NCBI RefSeq assembly: GCF_009469595.2
Contig: NZ_SSXV01000034.1
Coordinates: 1-39,351 of the forward strand
Length of the DNA: 39,351 bases
Reading direction: 5' to 3'
Source: Thauera sp. 2A1
GTDB lineage: Bacteria; Pseudomonadota; Gammaproteobacteria; Burkholderiales; Rhodocyclaceae
In this document: in pieces, positions 21,786 through 29,808 of the stretch
Layout of the letters: each line of letters opens with the position of its first letter
How positions within the stretch are numbered: the stretch's first letter is position 1
Translations under genes and position numbers: made by a program
The notes under the pieces: generated by a model
The model's input: the letters and a program-made list of their open reading frames with translations, nothing else
What the model was told of the DNA's origin: nothing
Database searches by the model: none

Positions 21786-21791
21786 TATAAT
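21786..21791 (+). promoter_or_regulatory. -10 box TATAAT, probable ygfZ promoter
   Basis: A perfect TATAAT in the mltG-ygfZ divergent gap. The -35 region 16-17 bases upstream (CTGTCG) is poor. The predicted leader to the ygfZ ATG is about 110 nt. Confidence 0.5.
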
Positions 21792-21906
21792 ACTGCATCG
21801 CGCAAGCCGGCCGGCGCCCTCTCCACCGTGAATGCCGCGCCACGCGAAACAAGGACGAGACCAAACGGTCTCATCCTTCCCTGCCAGAGAACACGACCCA
21901 CAAATC

Positions 21907-22938
21907 ATGACTGCCTGGACCGACCACCTTGCCCAACAGGGCGCCCGACTCGACGGCGCCGCTCTCTCCTTTGCCGACACTGAAACCGAAACCCGCGCTA
22001 CCGCTGACGGCACGATCGCCGTGCCGCTGCTGCACTTGGGCGTGATCCGCTCCGTGGGGCCGGACTCCGCCGCCTTCCTGCACAACCTCGTGTCGAACGA
22101 CGTGCAGAAGCTCGGCGCCGATGCCGCCGCCTGGAACAGCTTCAATTCGCCCAAGGGGCGCATGATCGCCAGCTTCCTGATGTGGCGCGAGGCGGAAGGG
22201 CATGCGCTGGCGTTGTCCGCGGACATCCTGCCGGCCGTGCTGAAGAAGCTGTCGATGTATGTGCTGCGCAGCAAGGTGAAGCTGGCCGACGCCAGCGCGG
22301 ACGTCGCGCTGATCGGCGTGGCAGGCACCCGTGCCCCGGCCGCGCTCAAGGCAGCCGGCCTCGCCGTGCCCGCCGACGCGATGACGCTGACGACCGATGC
22401 CGAAGGCAGCCGTTGCATCCGCATCGGAGACGCCCTTTTCCTTGTCGCGACACCGGCTGCGGCGGCGCCGCGCGTGTTCGACACCCTCGTCGCCGGCGGC
22501 GCCACCAAGGTCGGAACAGCAGCCTGGCAACTCGCCATGATCCGCGCCGGACTGCCGCTCATCACCGCGGCGACGCAGGAAGAATTCGTCGCGCAGATGC
22601 TCAACTACGAGCTGATCGGTGGCGTGAGCTTCCAGAAAGGCTGTTACCCCGGCCAGGAGATCGTCGCCCGCACGCAATACCTCGGCAAGCTGAAGAAGCG
22701 CATGTACCGCATGGCCATTCCGGCTGGTGCCAGCCCATCGCCAGGGGCCGATCTCTTCGCTCCCGAATTCGGCGAGCAGTCCGCCGGCAAAGTGGTCAAT
22801 GTCGCGCCCGCGCCCGGTGGCGGATTCGAAGCCCTCGCCGTGATGCAGACCAGCAGCGTGGAGTCCGGCCAGATTCGCCTTGGCGCACCCGACGGCGCGC
22901 CGCTCACCCTGCTCGACCTGCCCTATCCGCTGGCCTGA
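21907..22938 (+). CDS. ygfZ: YgfZ, folate-binding Fe-S cluster/tRNA modification protein
   Basis: A 343-residue member of the YgfZ/GcvT-like family. The hallmark KGCYPGQE (244-251) contains the functional Cys246. YgfZ binds tetrahydrofolate and supports certain iron-sulfur enzymes, including the tRNA methylthiolase MiaB. The start at 21907 (MTAWTDHLAQ) matches the family; an in-frame ATG 25 codons earlier is not favoured. The ribosome site is weak. It is followed by the DUF4936 and NRDE genes in the same direction. Confidence 0.94.
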   Translation: MTAWTDHLAQQGARLDGAALSFADTETETRATADGTIAVPLLHLGVIRSVGPDSAAFLHNLVSNDVQKLGADAAAWNSFNSPKGRMIASFLMWREAEGHALALSADILPAVLKKLSMYVLRSKVKLADASADVALIGVAGTRAPAALKAAGLAVPADAMTLTTDAEGSRCIRIGDALFLVATPAAAAPRVFDTLVAGGATKVGTAAWQLAMIRAGLPLITAATQEEFVAQMLNYELIGGVSFQKGCYPGQEIVARTQYLGKLKKRMYRMAIPAGASPSPGADLFAPEFGEQSAGKVVNVAPAPGGGFEALAVMQTSSVESGQIRLGAPDGAPLTLLDLPYPLA

Positions 22939-23029
22939 GACGGCCACCTTGCACCCGCCCCGCCCTGCCCCAGCGCGGGCGCGAGCGCAACCCCTTGATC
23001 GTGTGCCCTTGCACGGAAGGCGTGAGCCC

Positions 23030-23317
23030 TTGGTCAGCTACTACATCTACTACCGGGTCAGAACCGACATTTCGCGCGCAGTCGCGGTCGCCACCATAGG
23101 CAGGCTGCAGGCGGCGCTCACGCGCCGCGCCGGCGTGACCGGGCGCCTGCTGCAACGGGCCGACGATCCCCAGACCTGGATGGAAATCTACGACGACGTC
23201 AGTGACGCCGCCGCCTTCGACGCGGCCCTGCGCGAGGAAGTCGAGGCTGCGCGCATCACCAGCCTGCTGACTGACGACGGCAAACGCCATGTGGAGCGCT
23301 TCGTTCCATGTGCCTGA
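23030..23317 (+). CDS. DUF4936 family protein, TTG start
   Basis: A 95-residue protein resembling the betaproteobacterial DUF4936 family: it begins with a beta-strand-rich YYIYYRV motif, contains a DPQTWMEIYDDV stretch and ends close to HVERFVPCA. The ferredoxin-like, stress-response-dimer feel of the sequence suggests a small cytoplasmic alpha/beta barrel; function is unknown. No ATG fits, so TTG (23030-23032) is chosen, with GGAAGG about 9 nt upstream. In-frame GTG and TTG codons 7-9 codons earlier are alternatives. The end overlaps the NRDE start by 10 bases. Confidence 0.8.
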   Translation: MVSYYIYYRVRTDISRAVAVATIGRLQAALTRRAGVTGRLLQRADDPQTWMEIYDDVSDAAAFDAALREEVEAARITSLLTDDGKRHVERFVPCA

Positions 23318-24072
23318 TCGCATTTGCCTGGCGCGTCCACGCCGATTTCCCGCTGGTGGTGGTCGCCAACCGTGACGAGTACCTGGACCGCCCCGCCATG
23401 CCTGCCCACTGGTGGCAGGATTCGCCCGACCTGCTTGCCGGCCGCGACCTTGAAGCCGGCGGCACGTGGATGGGTGTCGCGCGCAACGGGCGCTTTGCCG
23501 CGCTCACCAACTACCGCGACCCCAGCCGACGACACACCAACGCCCCCTCGCGCGGCGCGCTGGTGCGGCAGGCGCTCGAGCAGGATGCGGGCACCCTCGC
23601 AACCCTGCAAGCCGTTGCCGCCGAGAGTGTGCGCTATGCCGGCTTCAACCTGCTGGTGAGCGATGGCGAGACCATGGGCATCCACGAGAGCACCAGCGGC
23701 TCGGTGCGCCTGCTGGAGCCCGGCGTGTATGGCTTGTCCAATCATCTGCTGGACACGCCGTGGCCCAAGCTCAGCCGCGCACGACGCCTTCTGGCCGAAT
23801 GCCTGCCGAGCCTGCCGGCCGAGGAAGATGTGCTTGCCTTGCTGTGCGATCGCACGGTCGCCGCCGACGACGATCTGCCGCGCACCGGCGTCAGCCTGGA
23901 ATGGGAGCGCCTGCTGTCTTCCACCTTCATTCACGCACCAGGCTACGGCACCCGCTGCTCCAGCCTGGTCACGATCGATCGCCAGGGCCGTGCCCAGTTC
24001 AAGGAATGGACCTGGGATGAGACCGGCGCGCTTCGCAGCCAAGTGCGCCACGACTTCAGGCTCGCGCGCTGA
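23308..24072 (+). CDS. NRDE family protein (TANGO2-like)
   Basis: A 254-residue Ntn-hydrolase-like NRDE protein. It starts MCLIAFAW with the conserved Cys2, followed by the defining ANRDE motif (VVVANRDEYLDRPA), the GRDLEAGGTWMGV stretch and GLSNHLLDTPWPK. The human homologue TANGO2 has been linked to Golgi organisation and heme or acyl-CoA handling; the bacterial function is not settled. The Cys2 position suggests self-processing or catalysis (inference). It starts inside the DUF4936 gene and its last 17 bases overlap, tail to tail, the end of the GNAT gene on the other strand. Confidence 0.93.
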   Translation: MCLIAFAWRVHADFPLVVVANRDEYLDRPAMPAHWWQDSPDLLAGRDLEAGGTWMGVARNGRFAALTNYRDPSRRHTNAPSRGALVRQALEQDAGTLATLQAVAAESVRYAGFNLLVSDGETMGIHESTSGSVRLLEPGVYGLSNHLLDTPWPKLSRARRLLAECLPSLPAEEDVLALLCDRTVAADDDLPRTGVSLEWERLLSSTFIHAPGYGTRCSSLVTIDRQGRAQFKEWTWDETGALRSQVRHDFRLAR

Positions 24073-24505
24073 GCGGGCGGCGCATCGCGCGGTGGGCAAT
24101 GCCCGCCTCCATGAAGATCTCACCCTCGGCGGCAAATCCGTGCCGGCGGTAAAACGGCTCGGCATGCACCTGGGCGTTCAGCACCACTTCTCCCATGCCG
24201 CGCGCGGCAGCCTCTGCGACGAGTGCCTCGAGCACGACGCCGCCGACACCGCGCTTGCGCCAGGCGGCCGCCACCGCCATGCGCCCGATGTGCCCGTCGG
24301 GCAGCAGGCGGCCGGTAGCGATCACATCCCCGGCGGCGTTGCGCACGACGGCATGCCGGCAACTTGAATCCAGCGCGTCCATCTCGAGTTCGGGCGGCAC
24401 GCCCTGCTCGACGACGAACACCCGGTGTCGCAGCGGTGTCGCCAGCGGCGCAGCCTCGCACCAGTCCATCAGGTCGATGCGCAGATCATCCTGCAAGCCT
24501 TTCAT
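24056..24505 (-). CDS. GNAT family N-acetyltransferase (ElaA-like)
   Basis: A 149-residue GNAT acetyltransferase. The acetyl-CoA binding motif A is visible as IGRMAVAAAWRKRGVGG (R/Q-x-x-G-x-G type), preceded by ATGRLLPDG and followed by FYRRHGF. An early LRHRVFVVEQGVP stretch is typical of the ElaA/YjcF branch. Substrate unknown. Its start overlaps the stop of the L,D-transpeptidase-fold gene (ATGA), so it is the last gene of tadA-ykuD-gnat. It converges on, and overlaps by 17 bases, the NRDE gene. Confidence 0.93.
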   Translation of the reverse strand: MKGLQDDLRIDLMDWCEAAPLATPLRHRVFVVEQGVPPELEMDALDSSCRHAVVRNAAGDVIATGRLLPDGHIGRMAVAAAWRKRGVGGVVLEALVAEAAARGMGEVVLNAQVHAEPFYRRHGFAAEGEIFMEAGIAHRAMRRPLSARA

Positions 24506-24981
24506 TCCACGATCTCCACCGACGTGCCGGCAGGCACCAGGTCATAAAGCTCGATCACATCGCGATTGCGCATGCGGATGCAGCCGTGTGATCGCGGCAC
24601 GCCCATCGGCTGGTCGTCGCCCGTGCCATGGATGTAGATATAGCGGCGCATCGTATCGACTCCGCCGAGCCTGTTGCGCCCCGGTTCCTCGCCGCATAGC
24701 CACAGGATTCGGCTCAGGATCCAGTCTCGCCCCGGATGCTCGGCCGCAAATCCATCGGTCCACCGCTCACCCGTCGGGCGGCGCCCGCGAAATACCGTGC
24801 CGACCGCTGCGCCGGCGCCAATCTTCGCCCGGATGCGATGCCGGCCGCGCGGCGTGCAGCCGCTGCCCTCCACCTCCCCGGCACCATTCAGCGCGCTCGA
24901 GATGAAGTAACGTCGGATGCAGGCACCATCGGCGGCGTGGAGCTGCAGCGTCTGCCGGCCGAGATCGATGCGGATGTGCAT
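24502..24981 (-). CDS. L,D-transpeptidase (YkuD fold) family protein without visible signal peptide
   Basis: A 159-residue YkuD-domain protein. The catalytic signature is intact: IHGT (117-120) and SHGCIRM (131-137) with nucleophile Cys134. YkuD enzymes usually make 3-3 crosslinks in peptidoglycan or attach lipoproteins, and act outside the inner membrane. This one starts directly with the domain (MHIRIDLGRQTLQL) and has no signal peptide or membrane segment. The in-frame upstream sequence lies within tadA and shows no signal peptide either. Short forms like this are often seen in betaproteobacteria. It starts 14 bases after tadA; the ribosome site is unclear. Confidence 0.9.
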   Translation of the reverse strand: MHIRIDLGRQTLQLHAADGACIRRYFISSALNGAGEVEGSGCTPRGRHRIRAKIGAGAAVGTVFRGRRPTGERWTDGFAAEHPGRDWILSRILWLCGEEPGRNRLGGVDTMRRYIYIHGTGDDQPMGVPRSHGCIRMRNRDVIELYDLVPAGTSVEIVE

Positions 24982-24995
24982 GCTGCCCGCCGCCT

Positions 24996-25460
24996 TCAAG
25001 CCGTCAACGTCCGGCGGCGGCGGCTGGCAAAAAAGTTCGACAGCAGGCTGCCGCACTCCTCGCCCAGCACACCCCCGCTGACTTCCGCATGGTGGTTCAG
25101 GCGCTCCTCGGCGAAGAGGTCGATCACGCTGCCGGCCACGCCCGTCTTCGGGTCGCGCGCCCCGAACACCACCCGCGCGACGCGCGCATGCATGATCGCC
25201 CCGGCGCACATCGCGCAGGGCTCCAGGGTCACGTAAAGCTCGCAGCCGGGCAGCCGGTAGTTGCCCAGCCGCGCCGCCGCGTCCCGCAGCGCCATGATCT
25301 CGGCATGCGCGGTCGGATCGTGGCGACCGATCGGCTGGTTGAAACCGTAGCCGACGATCTCGCCGTCGAGCACGACCACCGCGCCCACCGGCACCTCGTC
25401 GCAGGCTCCCGCCTCGCGCGCCTGATCAAGCGCCGCGCGCATGTAGTCCTCGTCGTTCAT
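24996..25460 (-). CDS. tadA: tRNA adenosine(34) deaminase
   Basis: A 154-residue TadA, which converts A34 of tRNA-Arg(ACG) to inosine. Zinc and catalytic residues are present: His52 and Glu54 in HAE, Cys82 and Cys85 in PCAMC, each five less than in E. coli TadA. The start at 25460 (MNDEDYMRAA) is the family start, although its GAAGGA lies almost against the ATG; an in-frame GTG five codons earlier has no better signal. First gene of the tadA-ykuD-gnat run. Confidence 0.96.
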   Translation of the reverse strand: MNDEDYMRAALDQAREAGACDEVPVGAVVVLDGEIVGYGFNQPIGRHDPTAHAEIMALRDAAARLGNYRLPGCELYVTLEPCAMCAGAIMHARVARVVFGARDPKTGVAGSVIDLFAEERLNHHAEVSGGVLGEECGSLLSNFFASRRRRTLTA

Positions 25461-25761
25461 TCCTTCGTCTTTCACTCTGGTTGCGATCGGGCAGGCCTGG
25501 CTTCGTGCTTTCGCGACGTCGTGGCAGCCTTGATGGACCCGCCCACGAGCGCCCATCCCGGCCGGACCGCACCTTAGCACTGTCGCTCCGCAGCGCCCAG
25601 ATCCGCCAGCCCAACCCTTTCAATGCCCCATAGTCGACTGCGCCCCCACCTGCCGCGCTGCGTGCCGCGGTCCAGCGACACGCGAAGGATGTGACGTGCC
25701 GTATTCGGCGGCAATCCCGAGAGGTTAAACTAGCGGCCACTTCTCATGCGACAGCTTCTTC
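25461..25761. other. intergenic region between divergent tadA and HDOD genes
   Basis: A 301-base region without a supported gene. TAAACT at 25726-25731 may be the -10 box for the HDOD gene, with no good -35. Nothing clear was found for tadA. No repeats or strong hairpins were seen. Confidence 0.5.
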
Positions 25762-26622
25762 ATGGACGAATTCGCGCAGCAACTGGCCGCCTTCAAGGCG
25801 CAGATCGAACAGGAACTCCAGGACGGGCGGCTTAGCTTCCCGACCGTGCTCGAGCTCTCGATGCGCATCAAGCAGCTCGCCGACGATCCCAATTCGTCGC
25901 TCGGTGACATCGCCACCGCAGTCCGCGCCGAACCCTTGCTCAGTGCCAAGATCCTGCGCATGGCCAACACGGTTCAGCTCAATCCGTACCAGGCACAGAT
26001 CGCCACCGTCAACGACGCGGTGACGCGTGTCGGACTGGCGGCGCTGCGCTGTCTCGCCTATGCGGTAGCCGCCGAACAACTGGCCAAGGACCATCGCTCC
26101 AGTCGCATGCGGTTGATCGCCTCGGGCCTGTGGCTGCATAGCGTGGACGTGGCCTGCTGGTCCTACGCGCTGTCCGCGCAACTCAAGGTCGCCAACCCCG
26201 ACAGCGCGCTACTTGCCGGCCTGATGCGGACCATCGGGCAGTTCTACCTGCTTGCGCGGGCGGCGGATTATCCCGCCCTCGAGGGAGACATCAACCGCTT
26301 TGCGGAGTTCGTCGCAACCTGGGGCAGCGCCGTTGGTCACGCCTTGATGGATGCCTTCGACCTGCCCGAGACCATCGTCGAGGCCTTCGACGACGCAGAA
26401 CTGTTCGGAGACGTCTGGCCGCCTACCAACCTCAGCGACGTGCTGTTCATTGCCTCGCTGGCAGCGGAAACGCCCAATCCCTTCGACACCATGCTCGGCT
26501 CGACACGCCGTCCCGATCTGCTGAGCATCTGCACCGGCGGCGTCGATCGCAGCGAATTCGAACCGGTGATCGAAGCAGCGCGGGTCACCAAGCAGGAAAT
26601 GCTGGCGGCGGTCAGTGGATGA
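25762..26622 (+). CDS. HDOD domain-containing protein
   Basis: A 286-residue HDOD-domain protein, a catalytically degenerate relative of HD phosphohydrolases. Typical features are FPTVLELSMRIKQLADDPNSSLGDIA, AEPLLSAKILRMAN and VNDAVTRVGLAALRCLAYA; there is no fused GAF, EAL or GGDEF domain. HDOD proteins act as scaffolds or regulators in chemotaxis, stress and c-di-GMP signalling; no specific partner can be named here. The predicted ribosome site is weak. It converges on kup, with a hairpin between. Confidence 0.92.
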   Translation: MDEFAQQLAAFKAQIEQELQDGRLSFPTVLELSMRIKQLADDPNSSLGDIATAVRAEPLLSAKILRMANTVQLNPYQAQIATVNDAVTRVGLAALRCLAYAVAAEQLAKDHRSSRMRLIASGLWLHSVDVACWSYALSAQLKVANPDSALLAGLMRTIGQFYLLARAADYPALEGDINRFAEFVATWGSAVGHALMDAFDLPETIVEAFDDAELFGDVWPPTNLSDVLFIASLAAETPNPFDTMLGSTRRPDLLSICTGGVDRSEFEPVIEAARVTKQEMLAAVSG

Positions 26623-26630
26623 CTGAGCTT

Positions 26631-26651
26631 GCAGCCCGCAGCGCGGGCTAC
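26631..26651. terminator. hairpin between convergent HDOD gene and kup
   Basis: AGCCCGC (26633-26639), loop AGC and GCGGGCT (26643-26649), overlapping the kup stop codon. No T-run; possibly a bidirectional terminator or a short dispersed palindrome. Confidence 0.4.
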
Positions 26652-28567
26652 AGCTCGACCTGGGTTCCCATCTCGACGACGCGGTTCGGCGGAATGCGGA
26701 AATAATCCGCAGCGCTCCCGGCGTTGCGGAACATCACGATGAAGAGCCGCTCGCGCCATCGCGCCATCCCGGACCCGACGCGCGATACCAGTGTCTCGCG
26801 CCCGAGGAAGAACGACGTTTCCATGGGTTTGTAGCGCAAACCCTTCGCCTCGCACAATTGCAACGCGGCAGGGATGTCCGGCTCATCCTTGAAGCCATAG
26901 CGGATGCGAACCTGGAAGAAGCCGAAATCCAGTTCGGTCACCTGCACGCGCTCCGCTTCCGCTACATAGGGCACGTCGGCAGTATCGACCTTCACCAGCA
27001 GCACGCGCTCGTGCAGCACCTTGTTGTGCAACAGGTTGTGCAGCAGCGCGCGCGGCACACCGTCGATCCAGGTTGTCATGAAGACCGCCGTCCCGGCGAC
27101 GCGAGGCGGTGGTTCGTGGAACATCGAGCGGATGAACACCTCCAGCGGGATCGTGTCGCTGCGGACGCGCTCGTTGAGGATCGTGCGGCCGCGCTTCCAA
27201 GTGGTGAGCAGCGTGAAGATGGCCGCGCCTATCATCAGCGGAAACCAGCCCCCCGCGAGGACCTTGATCAGGTTGGCGGAAAAGAACGCGACATCGACGG
27301 TCACGAAGATGGCGAGGAACAGCATCGAAGGGACCGCTCCCCATTTCCACAACCCGCGTACCACGACAAAGGCGAGCACGGTGTCGATCATCATCGTCAG
27401 CGTGACGGCAATCCCATACGCCGAGGCAAGCGCGCTGGAGGACTGGAAGCCCACCACCAGCGCGACGACCGCGCCGAGCAGCATGAAGTTGATTCCGGGC
27501 ACATAGATCTGGCCGATCTCCCGCTCGGACGTGTGCAAGGTACGCATCCGCGGCGCATAACCGAGCTGCATTGCCTGATGGGTGAGCGAAAAGGCGCCGG
27601 AAATCACCGCCTGGCTGGCGATGATGGTGGCCAACGTGGACAGACCGACCATCGGATAGAGCAGCGGATCCGGAACCAGCATGTAGAACGGATTGCTGAC
27701 GTTGTCGGCGTGGTCGAGGATCAGCGCCCCTTGTCCGAGGTAATTCACGTACAGGGCCGGGAAGACGAACAGGAACCAGCCCAACTTGATGGGCCGCCTG
27801 CCGAAGTGCCCCATGTCCGCGTAGAGGGCTTCTCCGCCGGTGATCGCCAGCACGACGGCACCCAGCGCCAGCCAGCCCAGCAGCGGGCGCTCGCCGAGGA
27901 AACCGAAAGCCCATGCCGGATTGAGCGCCCGCAGGATCTCGGGATGGAGCATGATGCCGCTGACACCGAGCGCCGCCAGCACGCAGAACCAGCACAACAT
28001 CACCGGGCCGAAGATCGCCCCCACGCTGGCCGTGCCGCGCCGCTGCATCAGAAAGAGCGCGATCAGCACCACCAGCGCAACCGGAATGACGAAGGGACGA
28101 AACGCCGGCGTCGCCACTTCCAGCCCCTCCACCGCCGACAGCACGGAGATGGCGGGCGTGATCATTCCGTCACCGTAGAACAGCGCCGCACCGAACACCC
28201 CCAGCACCGACAGCAGCCACGCCCTGCGGCCCGGCTCGACCACCCGCAAGGCCAGGGACATCAGCGCCATGATGCCGCCCTCGCCACGGTTGTCTGCACG
28301 CGTGATGAACATCACGTACTTCGCCGAGACGACCAGCATCAGCGCCCAGAAGATGAGCGAGAGGATGCCGTATACATTCGCCTGGGTGACAGGAACCGCA
28401 TGCGGTCCGTTGAACACTTCCTTCAAGGTGTACAACGGACTCGTGCCGATGTCGCCATACACCACCCCGATCGCTGAAACCACGAGGCCGACGATGCCCC
28501 CCTTGTGCTCATGGGCCTGGTCTGCACCCTGTTCAGGGGGCACTTGTGCCACGGTCGGTGTGTGCAT
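26648..28567 (-). CDS. kup: KUP family potassium uptake transporter
   Basis: A 639-residue low-affinity K+/H+ symporter. The N-terminal signature GVVYGDIGTSPLYTL (34-48) is present, followed by about twelve hydrophobic helices and a ~150-residue cytoplasmic C-terminal domain. Inner-membrane protein. GGAAG about 9 nt before the ATG at 28567 is an acceptable ribosome site. It starts 97 bases after the esterase gene in the same direction, so co-transcription is possible. Confidence 0.97.
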   Translation of the reverse strand: MHTPTVAQVPPEQGADQAHEHKGGIVGLVVSAIGVVYGDIGTSPLYTLKEVFNGPHAVPVTQANVYGILSLIFWALMLVVSAKYVMFITRADNRGEGGIMALMSLALRVVEPGRRAWLLSVLGVFGAALFYGDGMITPAISVLSAVEGLEVATPAFRPFVIPVALVVLIALFLMQRRGTASVGAIFGPVMLCWFCVLAALGVSGIMLHPEILRALNPAWAFGFLGERPLLGWLALGAVVLAITGGEALYADMGHFGRRPIKLGWFLFVFPALYVNYLGQGALILDHADNVSNPFYMLVPDPLLYPMVGLSTLATIIASQAVISGAFSLTHQAMQLGYAPRMRTLHTSEREIGQIYVPGINFMLLGAVVALVVGFQSSSALASAYGIAVTLTMMIDTVLAFVVVRGLWKWGAVPSMLFLAIFVTVDVAFFSANLIKVLAGGWFPLMIGAAIFTLLTTWKRGRTILNERVRSDTIPLEVFIRSMFHEPPPRVAGTAVFMTTWIDGVPRALLHNLLHNKVLHERVLLVKVDTADVPYVAEAERVQVTELDFGFFQVRIRYGFKDEPDIPAALQLCEAKGLRYKPMETSFFLGRETLVSRVGSGMARWRERLFIVMFRNAGSAADYFRIPPNRVVEMGTQVEL

Positions 28568-28664
28568 GATGCATTCTTCCGATGGTTCGCGATGCTGCTC
28601 ACGGCTTGCGCCATGCGATGGGCGCCCTCAGCGGCCGGGCCGGCCGCGCCGAGGGCACCTCATT

Positions 28665-29621
28665 CTACGCTGGGCGCGCAGCCTTCAACCGCTCGCCCAG
28701 CGCACGTGCCGCTCGCGCAACACTGCTGCGCGCCTCCGGAAAGCATTTGCCGAGGGTGAAATAGCCATGGATCACCCCGGCCACCTCCTCGTAGACGACC
28801 TCTCCACCTTCGGCCCGGACACGCTCGGCGAATGCCGCACAGTCATCCACCAAGGGGTCGAATTCGGCGCTCAGCAGCAGCATGGGGGGCAGACCGGCCA
28901 CGGATGCGGCGCGCATCGGGGAGGCACGCCAGTCCTCTGTGCTGCCGCAGGGCAGATAGTGTCCGAAGAACCAGTCCAGCGTGCCGCGATCCAGGAAATA
29001 CCCATCGGCGTAGCGGCTACGGGAAGGCCGCTCGCTGACGATCTCGGTGCTGGGATAAATCAGCAGCAGGAAGCCCGGCTGAGGTCCCGCCTCGTCCCTC
29101 AGCGCGAGCGCCGTCACCAGCGACAGGTTGCCGCCGGCGCTGTCGCCTCCAAGGGCGAGGCGGGTCGCGTCGACACCCAGCAACTCCGCCTGCGCCTGAA
29201 CCCAGTCGAAGGCAAGTCGCGCATCATCGCTCGCCGCCGGGAAGGGATGCTCGGGCGCGAGGCGGTATTCGACCGACAGCACCGCGCAACCGGACTGATT
29301 GCTCAGTTCGCGGCAGAGGACATCGTGGCTGGCCACATCGCCCACGCACCAGCCACCCCCGTGGAACCAGATCAGCGCCGGCAGCGGCTCGGCGGCATGG
29401 CTTTGCAGCGGACGATAGAGGCGCGCGAGCATGGTCGAGCCATCGGGCCGCGGGATCGGCACCTCGATCGTCGAGGCGACCGCAGGCCCTTCGCCGCGGA
29501 AGGCGTAGTGCAGCTTCTGGAATGAGCGACGCGCCTGATCGACGGACAGGTCATGAAAACGCGGCGCGCCCACGCGGTAAGCCATGTCGAGCAGGGATCG
29601 GGCTTCTGGAGTGAGAGGCAT
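28665..29621 (-). CDS. alpha/beta hydrolase, HSL-type esterase (family IV)
   Basis: A 318-residue esterase of the hormone-sensitive lipase group. It has the oxyanion-hole motif HGGGW (87-91), nucleophile Ser161 in GDSAGG (159-164), and probable Asp255 (AEFDPLVDD) and His285 (VIHGYF). There is no signal peptide, so a cytoplasmic short-chain esterase is likely; substrate unknown. The start at 29621 (MPLTPEARSLL) fits the family; the same frame is open a further 134 codons upstream but that stretch covers the divergent ppk2 start and is rejected. It precedes kup. Confidence 0.93.
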   Translation of the reverse strand: MPLTPEARSLLDMAYRVGAPRFHDLSVDQARRSFQKLHYAFRGEGPAVASTIEVPIPRPDGSTMLARLYRPLQSHAAEPLPALIWFHGGGWCVGDVASHDVLCRELSNQSGCAVLSVEYRLAPEHPFPAASDDARLAFDWVQAQAELLGVDATRLALGGDSAGGNLSLVTALALRDEAGPQPGFLLLIYPSTEIVSERPSRSRYADGYFLDRGTLDWFFGHYLPCGSTEDWRASPMRAASVAGLPPMLLLSAEFDPLVDDCAAFAERVRAEGGEVVYEEVAGVIHGYFTLGKCFPEARSSVARAARALGERLKAARPA

Positions 29622-29749
29622 GGCATTCTTCAGGCCGTCGCGCCGGCCCGCGGGTGTCGATGAACGGGGGCGCATTCTACCCGCTGGCCGATGCAGGTCG
29701 ACTCCGAGTGGCGCGACCGCAGCACACCGCCATCGGGTGGCGACCGGAT

Positions 29750-29755
29750 TACAAT
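29750..29755 (+). promoter_or_regulatory. -10 box TACAAT, probable ppk2 promoter
   Basis: TACAAT 53 bases before the ppk2 ATG in the 187-base divergent gap. A convincing -35 box is lacking. Confidence 0.35.
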
Positions 29756-29808
29756 CCTCATGAAGCACGGATCGAACAGCACCCCCAACCGCATCAGGAG
29801 AAGATTCA

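Noticed and set aside
26858..28477. A 539-codon plus-strand open frame
   Set aside because: Antisense shadow of kup; very rich in His, Arg and Gln, with no hydrophobic or domain structure.
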